64,000 nt of DNA from Spisula solida (Eukaryota; Mollusca; Bivalvia; Venerida; Mactridae): assembly GCA_947247005.1 (NCBI GenBank), contig OX365945.1, forward strand, positions 13,460,501 to 13,524,500. Direction: 5' to 3'. Numbering within the stretch: the first letter of the stretch is position 1; every line of letters begins with the position of its first letter. Positions 57,995 to 64,000 of this stretch are shown here, one piece after another. The notes under the pieces were generated by a model. That model was not told where the DNA came from and did not search any database. It saw nothing but the letters and a program-made list of their open reading frames with translations. A program made the translations under genes and the position numbers.

Positions 57995-59830
57995 ATGTTT
58001 ATTCTTAGTAAATACAAAGAACTCAAAAGCAATCTACAAAGACAGGAAAGAAAAGCTCATCAAAATTACATCAATAACATCATAGAACCAATTGAAAAAG
58101 AAGAAAGACCTGTGAAACAAAAGAAATTCTGGAACTATATATCGTCACTGAAGAAGGACAATAATGGCATCTCGCCACTCAAGGACAAGGGGAGACTCTT
58201 CAACCAAGCTAAAGACAAAGCAAACATTCTAAACAATCAATATTCATCCGTTTTTACCAAGGAAGACACAGAGGACATACCATCACCAGAGGGCGAGCCA
58301 TACCCAGAAATGCCTGACTTTGCTGTTACCAAAGCAGGCACCAGAAAGCTCCTCCAGAACCTGAACACCAAAAAGGCGTCCGGCCCAGATGGGATCTCGG
58401 CTAGGTTCCTGAAGGACTATGCAGACTCCATCGCACCTTCACTCACTCTGATCTTCAACAGATCTCTACAAGAGGGCGTGGTTCCTGAAGACTGGAAAGA
58501 AGCAAACGTGACTGCCATCTTCAAGAAAGGAGCTCGACACGACCCAGCAAACTACCGCCCTGTCTCCCTTACCAGTCTATGCTGTAAACTCCTGGAACAT
58601 ATCATCGTCAGTAATACCCTCAAGCACCTAGATGAACATAACATCCTGCATGACTGTCAGCACGGTTTCCGAGCACGAAGGAGTTGTGAGACCCAACTAC
58701 TGACCCTGGTCCACGAACTTGCCTCATCCATGGACAAGAAGGTACAAGCTGACCTCATCATCTTGGACTTCTCCAAAGCGTTTGACCGGGTTCCACATCA
58801 GAGGCTACTGAAGAAACTCCACCATTATGGGATCAGGTCGAACATGCACCAATGGATAGCTTCCTTCCTTGGAAACCGGTCACAGCAAGTCCTGGTTGAA
58901 GGACAATCATCTGACAGTGTACCTGTGATCAGCGGCGTCCCCCAGGGCTCAGTCCTTGGTCCACTTCTCTTCCTTCTCTTCATCAATGATCTCCCAGACA
59001 GTGTAGTTTCATCAACACGTCTCTTCGCAGATGACTGTATCCTATACAGATACATCAGATCACCTGAAGACCAAGCTATTCTGCAACGAGATCTTGATGC
59101 CTTGGCAGAGTGGGAGAGAAAGTGGGGCATGGACTTTCACCCACAGAAATGTAGCTTCCTGAGAGTCACTAGAAGCCGCAAACCATTCCAGTACAACTAC
59201 GTTTTGAAAGGCATCACTCTCCAACAAGATACCATCACCAAGTACTTGGGAGTAGATCTTCAATCCGACCTAGGCTGGACCTCACATATCAACAAAAAAA
59301 TCAAGAAAGCAAATAGTATCCTTGGCTTCCTCAAAAGAAATCTCCAAAAAACTTCCGAACAAACGAAGACAAACGCATATTTTTCATTAGTACGACCGAA
59401 CCTTGATTACTGCGCCACCATCTGGAATCCTCACCATCAATATCTCTCAAAAAACATCGAAATGGTACAACGACGAGCTGCTAGATTTACAACAAACCGA
59501 TTCAGAAATACAAGCAGCGTAACCGATATGATAGATCACCTGAATTGGGAAAGCCTAGAGTCGAGACGTCAGAAACAACAGCTCACGATGTTCTACAAGA
59601 TCGTACACAACGAAGTAGACATCCCACCGGACAAGTACCTCCAGACAGCCAGATCCATGCCTAGAGCACCTCACAACAACAGATTTCTCCAACATCACGC
59701 ATCTACAGATACTTACAAATTCAGTTTCTTCCCACGGACCATCCCTGTGTGGAACAACTTACCAGCCCCTGTGGCTGAGGCTCCTTCTTTGACATCTTTC
59801 AAGAAGGAGCTTGATAAACTCTCATTCTAA
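57995..59830 (+). CDS. Non-LTR retrotransposon reverse transcriptase (5'-truncated, intact frame)
   Basis: A 611-codon frame encodes a complete CR1/jockey-type reverse transcriptase. Motifs are SGPDGI at residues 129-134, NYRPVSL at 186-192, LDFSKAFD with the first catalytic Asp at 258, SGVPQGSVLGP from 313, and FADD at 344-347. A C-terminal region follows with YLGVDL, NPHHQYL and a PVWNNLP...SF end. The N-terminal endonuclease is missing, so this is a 5'-truncated insertion. The first residues (MFILS) derive from flanking DNA; homology starts at about KYKELKSNLQ, and the ATG at 57995 is probably not a native start. The whole frame lacks stops, which suggests a young copy. The GC-richer codon use contrasts with the surroundings. 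Confidence 0.85.
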   Translation: MFILSKYKELKSNLQRQERKAHQNYINNIIEPIEKEERPVKQKKFWNYISSLKKDNNGISPLKDKGRLFNQAKDKANILNNQYSSVFTKEDTEDIPSPEGEPYPEMPDFAVTKAGTRKLLQNLNTKKASGPDGISARFLKDYADSIAPSLTLIFNRSLQEGVVPEDWKEANVTAIFKKGARHDPANYRPVSLTSLCCKLLEHIIVSNTLKHLDEHNILHDCQHGFRARRSCETQLLTLVHELASSMDKKVQADLIILDFSKAFDRVPHQRLLKKLHHYGIRSNMHQWIASFLGNRSQQVLVEGQSSDSVPVISGVPQGSVLGPLLFLLFINDLPDSVVSSTRLFADDCILYRYIRSPEDQAILQRDLDALAEWERKWGMDFHPQKCSFLRVTRSRKPFQYNYVLKGITLQQDTITKYLGVDLQSDLGWTSHINKKIKKANSILGFLKRNLQKTSEQTKTNAYFSLVRPNLDYCATIWNPHHQYLSKNIEMVQRRAARFTTNRFRNTSSVTDMIDHLNWESLESRRQKQQLTMFYKIVHNEVDIPPDKYLQTARSMPRAPHNNRFLQHHASTDTYKFSFFPRTIPVWNNLPAPVAEAPSLTSFKKELDKLSF

Positions 59831-60110
59831 GGGGATTACTTCGCTCAGATATGAAGTACAACCATGTGATAGGTGTTGAGCTATGTCAGCTGGGACTCAG
59901 TCCCTGTCACCGCCACGGAAGCTGGACAGGTCAAGTGCCTTGATGGTCGAAAAATATCTGAGCATATCTTTTCTTATATTTCTATCCTTTTCTGTCATGC
60001 ATATCTCCATCGTCTTGAACGAATCTATTCTTCCATACCTTTTCTATCACTCTCTTTCCTTTTCTATCTAAGCGCACCGTTAAATAATTGTCAAGTCTGA
60101 CAGCTTAACG
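59831..60110 (+). mobile_element. LINE 3' untranslated region
   Basis: After the TAA the sequence GGGGATTACTTCGCTCAG to GACAGGTCAAGTGCCTTGAT continues without coding. The 3' end is not marked by a microsatellite or poly(A), so the limit near 60110 is approximate. From about 60170 the opposite strand carries the gene described next. Confidence 0.45.
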
Positions 60111-60169
60111 TATTATGTAGATGTAGTGACTTTGAAAGTTTCGGTTTGCTCAATGCTGCTATCTGGATT

Positions 60170-60406
60170 CAGTAAAGATTGACAGTTATTATTTTCTGCT
60201 GAGAAGGCATCAATGATTTTAGCTTCCTTTCCAACTTCTTTTTGTCTTCTTTCTTCTTTGTCTGTCTTTCTGTTTTTGCAACGATTACTTTGGACTTCTG
60301 TGTCCTTTTGATAGTGATCCCTTTGCTCCTTTTGTCTCAGCTAACAAGTTCTCTTGGACCTTGAACTTCATCGGTTGTCTTTTTAGACTTGTCCAGGTTA
60401 TACAGT
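60170..60406 (-). pseudogene. Lys-rich continuation of the right-edge gene, cut off by a transposon
   Basis: The minus strand reads LYNLDKSKKTTDEVQGPREL, VS, a TGA, DKRSKGITIKRTQKSKVIVA, KTERQTKKKEDKKKLERKLK and SLMPSQQKIITVN. If the Helentron-like element at 60407-61366 is removed so that a TT target is left, the codons upstream (RYLLERYLITE) join in frame to LYNLDKSKK. This is therefore the next part of the same exon. The TGA after ELVS may be the true stop or a later mutation; the Lys/Arg-rich frame continues for about 50 codons beyond it, which favours a mutation or readthrough of a decayed gene. Confidence 0.45.
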
Positions 60407-61366
60407 TTTTATACGCCCGTTTGAAAAACGGGACGTATTATGGGAACACCCTTGGCAGGCGGGCGGCGGCGGCCAGCAGTTTGTCTGTACTCTAGCGCTC
60501 AGAGTTTTCATCCGATCGTCTTCATACTTTGTGACAATGCTTATGGACATAATATCTAGGCCAAGTTCGATTATAGGCCAAATCGGCCTAGGCCTTATTT
60601 GGCTATGGGCCTTTAATTACCAAATAAGTATGAAATAGGCCTTGTGTGTGCTCTAACGCAAACAGTTTTCATTCGATCATCTTCAAACTTTGTGACAATG
60701 CTTATGGGCATTATAGCATAAAAACGGTAATTTTGCCCATACGTTAACGGGACGAAAACCATGCGTAAACATAAAGATTCACGCGAGAACGCACTGTTAA
60801 CATCCAGTTTTACGTATGCTCATTTCAGGGCCTCACCGATGAAAATAAACGATTTTCAGCGTCTTATGAACTGCAATTCTTATTTCATTTGTAACTTCTA
60901 ATTAATTTTCTATAAGATTTAAATAATAAATGTAAACTAACCCGCATTATCCATGTTTTCTTGGTATTTGCCGATCCCGGAAGTCGACGTTCATAACAAA
61001 AACCGTTATGACGTAACGTTTGTTTTCGCGACGTTACGTTTATTTACGCGACGTCGCCACAACATATCCCGCCAAAATCTAATTATTTCAGAATAAAAAC
61101 GTATAAATTGATGTTTTGTATACTATAACGGACTTGGGCACCAACCGTCCCTCGGAACTCTGCAGAAGTTATAGCACGAAAAAGCATGCGTTAACCCTAC
61201 ATAATAGCTAGGCCAAATTCGATTATAATTTTTTTTCTTTTTTTTTAATTAATTAATTTATTTATTTTATATATATATTTTTATTGTTTTACTTTTTTTA
61301 TTTTATTTTGCCCTGAGACTTACCATGCCCCGAGACGGGCGTATTTTGTGACATGTGGCTCTTGTT
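60407..61366 (+). mobile_element. Helentron-like element 6, inserted in an exon
   Basis: The left end TTTATACGCCCGTTTG with AAAAACGGGACGTATTATGG is a hairpin. The right end CCCCGAGACGGGCGTATTTT repeats ACGCCCGT inverted and ends GTGGCTCTTGTT. The core has two copies of TTTGTGACAATGCTTATGG. About 480 bp of unrelated sequence (60717-61199, between CATTATAG and CATAATAG) looks like an insertion within it. On the minus strand its right end supplies an alternative C-terminus (EQEPHVTKYARLGAW and stop) and a GTAAGT donor at 61318-61323 to the exon it interrupts. Confidence 0.6.
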
Positions 61367-61745
61367 CAGTTATCAGATACCTTTCTAGTAAATATCGGCC
61401 AACGCCTGAGCTGTTAGAATCCAGTATTGCCTCAGGCAATAGCAAAGGCACCTTTGTATACACATTGCGTGGTATCGCTGATTCAGTCAAAGATAATGCA
61501 CCTGTTCGCAGTATTAGTGACGTAGTTGGAAATATGTTATTCAAATCAGTCTCTGACAACTCCATTCCAAGTTTGTCAACATCTTCTTTCGATGATACTG
61601 ATTGAGGCTCATTAATATGTTTATTCTCATTGAGAGAATCAATCAAGGACATTTTGCATGTGACAGACTCGACATTGGAGCCAGATCGAAAGCCTTTTAC
61701 GACATCGAGGTGGTCCATCTCGCGCTTTGTGTCACATGCAAAATT
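61367..61745 (-). CDS. Downstream exon of the right-edge gene (Ser/Thr-rich region)
   Basis: An open minus frame reads NFACDTKREMDHLDVVKGFR, SGSNVESVTCKMSLIDSLNE, SVSSKEDVDKLGMELSETDL, NNIFPTTSLILRTGALSLTE, and VGRYLLERYLITE up to the transposon at 61366. The peptide is acidic and Ser-rich with no motif I know. TATATAG|G at about 61744 is a possible, weak splice acceptor, and the SINE lies directly beyond. Same strand and spacing as the exons upstream argue that it is part of that gene. The frame is uninterrupted for about 125 codons. Confidence 0.5.
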
Positions 61746-61755
61746 CCTATATACC

Positions 61756-62021
61756 GCCTCCTCGATAGCCTAGTGGTTGAGCGTTCGCTTCGAGTGCGGG
61801 AGGTCTCGGGTTCGATCCCTGGCCGCGTCATACCAAAGACGAAATAAAAATGGTACCAGAAATTCCCTTGCTTAGACGCTCAGCATAAAAGGGAAACTGG
61901 CTTCTCTTCTCTCATACCCTCGTGGCGATGGATAACATCAGGAATGAGGTGTCGAGAGTGATTAATATAAGTTGGACAAACTTGTTTCACAATCGACCTT
62001 AAATAAATTAGTATAAACTAA
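61756..62021 (+). mobile_element. tRNA-derived SINE, copy 2
   Basis: It is full length with a well-preserved head: A box TAGCCTAGTGG at 61766-61776 and B box GGTTCGATCCC at 61809-61819, spaced as in tRNA genes. A body shared with copy 1 (TTAGACGCTCAGCATAAAAG, GGATAACATCAGGAATGAG) and the tail AAATTAGTATAAACTAA follow. No clear target duplication is seen. The intact pol III boxes suggest a younger copy than that at 46852. Confidence 0.75.
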
Positions 62022-62091
62022 TTGCCGCAAGAACAGCAACAAGGTCGTCGTCATCACTTTTACTTCCCTCATCATCTGAAATTGATGTATC
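62008..62091 (-). CDS. Acidic exon 3 of the right-edge gene, ending in SINE-derived stop
   Basis: After the acceptor TTACTATCCTAG the exon reads DTSISDDEGSKSDDDDLVAV and LAAI in phase 0, which is exactly the phase left by exon 2. Three further codons (SLY) and the TAA come from the reverse complement of the SINE tail, so the present C-terminus is partly SINE-made. The native exon end or donor was probably lost when the SINE arrived. Confidence 0.55.
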   Translation of the reverse strand, partial: DTSISDDEGSKSDDDDLVAVLAAISLY

Positions 62092-62459
62092 CTAGGATAG
62101 TAATATATGATTCTTATATAATATTATGATGCATATAGATATTCTTAATATATGTTGTGTGATTGCTAAAGATAGTTTAAGACAGTGTTTGTTGGTATTG
62201 CTCTATTACAATGTATGTTTATGGTATTTAAGTTCATTTCTTTAGTATTCCATTCGAGATAAACAGATGACATTTTAATAGCAGGCGATGGCCATTGTAC
62301 TTTACACATTTGTTTGAAGTCTTCAATGTTAAAATAAATTCGGAAACCTCATTATGTACTATTGCCTATTTTGTTATGATGAAATGATTTTCAGTTTGAA
62401 TACAAGTAATATTTTGATTATGTTGTTTGCTTATAAATATTGAGCAAAAGGTGTCATAC

Positions 62460-62548
62460 CTGCCTGAGACTTTGATAAGATGTTTCATCATCCACATTCC
62501 CAATATATTCCTCAGTTTTGCCCTCCTCCACTTGTTCTAGCAAGTCAT
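62460..62548 (-). CDS. Exon 2 of the right-edge gene (30 codons, acidic)
   Basis: The acceptor CACTTTTGCAG precedes the exon and the donor CAG|GTATGAC follows it. Its 89 bases plus the one base left over from exon 1 give exactly 30 codons: DDLLEQVEEGKTEEYIGNVD and DETSYQSLRQ. The fit of phases on both sides and the two good splice sites make it a convincing exon. It is Asp/Glu-rich, probably a linker. Confidence 0.65.
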
Positions 62549-62966
62549 CTGCAAAAGTGAAGTAGTGTTTTGTTATAACTAAGTCATAATGCCATCATAA
62601 GTACAAAATACACCACTGTGCAGCTACTACAAGAAACATAATTACTAAAAACTATCACCACAATACACACTGTATGAAAAATAAGGTCTAGTTATGTTTT
62701 ATTTGTACATGTTTATTAATCATGCAACGTACTCAATAAATAAAACAACTATTAGTTGAATAGTTATAAGGATATTACTAAGAAATACATTTGGCTTTTG
62801 ACCACAAAAACAAAAGGTGACCTTTAATAATCAATAATTTTGTAATGTTTGAAACCTTTAGGTCAAAACGTTCCACTAATCAACACAAAACGCAAATTTG
62901 AGTTATCTACTGAACAGAGACAGACTGACCTATGCCAAAGTTTTATTACATAATAAAGATACATAC

Positions 62967-64000
62967 CCGGTAACTTGTTCCATAAAACAGGATTTCCAAA
63001 AGTCATAACATTAAAGAAGTTATCAAATGCATTTTTTTCTGTGCTACTCAGTTGCAATAAGGTTCTTGAGACGTCTGGTTCTTCTAACGCAATTGCTTGT
63101 TTACAAATACAGTACTGGTTTCCATCGCACTCGGGCAAATGCCATTCTCCAGTTACTTTGCTGTCGAAGGGAAGACATTGAAGCGTGATTGGTAAAGTAC
63201 ACAGTTGTTTGGACCTGTGCTCTCCTGGGTTTGGATCAGGAACATACTGGAGCCTTACTAAGTTGTCCAACATAAGTATCAAGTGACATGATCGTAAACT
63301 GACAGTTGTTTGTAAAGCACCAGTAACTGAGTAATGCTCCAAATCATGTTCTTCTATGTATGTGTTATAGTAACACAAGTCAATATCCGCTTGTTCTTTT
63401 AATTCAGTTTCAGCATAACGCAAACTAGGAGTAGCACCTACAGAAGATGTAACATCAAAAACTGAGCCTATGCTTTTGTACTCAATAAGCAAGCGGTTTG
63501 TGTTGCTCTTTTGGAAAATGCCAACATAATTTTTGTTTAACACATGTAACAGAATATCATACAGCGAGTACAGCTTTATAAGTTTCTTTCGAACGAAATC
63601 CTCAGGAGATTTATTTCTGTTAACTAATCTGAAATTGATAAACCTTTCAAAAAGAAGTTGGCTTTCAGCTGTTAGCTCAAAATACCATTCATTGACAATG
63701 TTGAAGTGCTCTATCGAAAGCGGCTTGCATGTGGTTGTGAAACAAGAATAACACTGCGTGTTACAGTTGTCCAGGTGTATAGTACCATCTATATGTTCAC
63801 CAGCATTCCAAGTCTTTAGAACTCTCTCTACTTGTTTGGTCTCCACAGCATCTTGTAGAAGAAATCTGTATATTCTTCCCTCATGGTTGGAATATTTATC
63901 CAACACTTTATTTGGCAGCAGTAAAACCTGTTCAAGATAAATATTGTGCTTCCTTTTTATACTGTAGAAAATACGTGTGAAAATGTCATTTAAGTCTGTA
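62967..64000 (-). CDS. Large exon of a DUF6589-associated family protein (5' end beyond the window)
   Basis: The minus frame is open from the window edge to a donor ACCGG|GTATGT at 62966. Counting residues from the edge, KLYSLYD lies at about 142-148, VFDVTSS at 170-176, YYNTYIEEHD about 200, MLDNLVRL at 243-250, then DPNPGEHRSKQLCTLPITL, and a Cys-rich CDGNQYCICK at about 291-300. It shares these blocks with the decayed loci at 16590-18492 and 27226-28935. I connect the family to DUF6589 proteins because MxDNLVRL-type regions precede that domain in large mollusc proteins (recalled, unverified) and because a DUF6589-like piece lies at 35890. No stop in 344 codons and good splice sites suggest this copy is, or recently was, functional. 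Function unknown; a transposase-like role is possible. Confidence 0.65.

Noticed and set aside
58825..59263. Minus-strand ORFs inside the LINE
   Set aside because: They are antisense shadows of the reverse transcriptase frame.
61320..61366. Native C-terminus EQEPHVTKYARLGAW of the right-edge gene
   Set aside because: These codons are the antisense of the Helentron-like element's 3' end, not original gene sequence.
61756..61830. tRNA gene at the SINE head
   Set aside because: Good pol III boxes, but the sequence continues into a body and tail shared with the copy at 46852, so it is a SINE head.
1..64000. Bacterial, phage or organellar origin
   Set aside because: No dense ORFs, operons or Shine-Dalgarno sites, while SINEs, LINEs, splice sites and MITEs are abundant.

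Overview
This is an AT-rich, gene-poor stretch of animal nuclear DNA crowded with old and young mobile elements. The repeats point to a mollusc, most likely a marine bivalve (inference). They include non-autonomous Helitron/Helentron-like elements starting TTTAGCTCACC and ending in a GGGCCCT hairpin plus CTCTTGTT, tRNA-derived SINEs ending in an AAATTAGTATAAACTAA tail, and 'pearl'-like cores of about 145 bp tandem units. No bacterial operon, rRNA, genuine tRNA gene or CRISPR array is visible.

Layout. 1-16 kb: the end of a LINE, LINE 3' tails with microsatellites, several MITE-like inverted-repeat elements (811-1355, 4600-4899, 8907-9352, 9439-9789, 10444-10584, 11202-11856), a perfect 42-bp-arm palindrome at 13047-13131, mini/satellite arrays and a decayed reverse transcriptase fragment (14180-14600). 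16.5-29 kb: three long decayed minus-strand protein copies (16590-18492, 22838-25105, 27226-28935) of one gene family; the first two are split by MITEs. 29-36.5 kb: paralogous minus-strand fragments, a Mutator-like transposase fragment, a large Helentron-like element and a DUF6589-like domain (35890-36480). 36.5-40.4 kb: a tandem array of five 610-bp units plus a decayed sixth. 40.4-46.2 kb: three more Helentron-like elements, a DDE transposase pseudogene, a Ty3/Gypsy reverse transcriptase piece and a SWIM zinc-finger piece. 46-58 kb: mostly featureless DNA with a SINE, two minisatellites and a 1.6-kb Helentron-like element holding tRNA-like tandem units. 58-60.1 kb: a 5'-truncated LINE with an intact 611-codon reverse transcriptase frame. 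60.2-64 kb: the best-preserved member of the minus-strand family, with recognisable exons and splice sites, its 3' half invaded by a SINE and a Helentron-like element; its 5' end lies beyond the window.

How it fits together. The common thread is a minus-strand protein family with the blocks LYSLYD, VFD(V/I)TSS, MxDNLVRL, RTLPITLQ and, at a separate locus, GDQLSIERF / FELFHLHM. It is present at four to five loci in different states of decay, all in one orientation. I read it as a DUF6589-associated, probably mobile, gene family. Everything else is mainly the record of other elements landing in and around it. All assignments come from reading the sequence and from memory of protein families; no database search was run.
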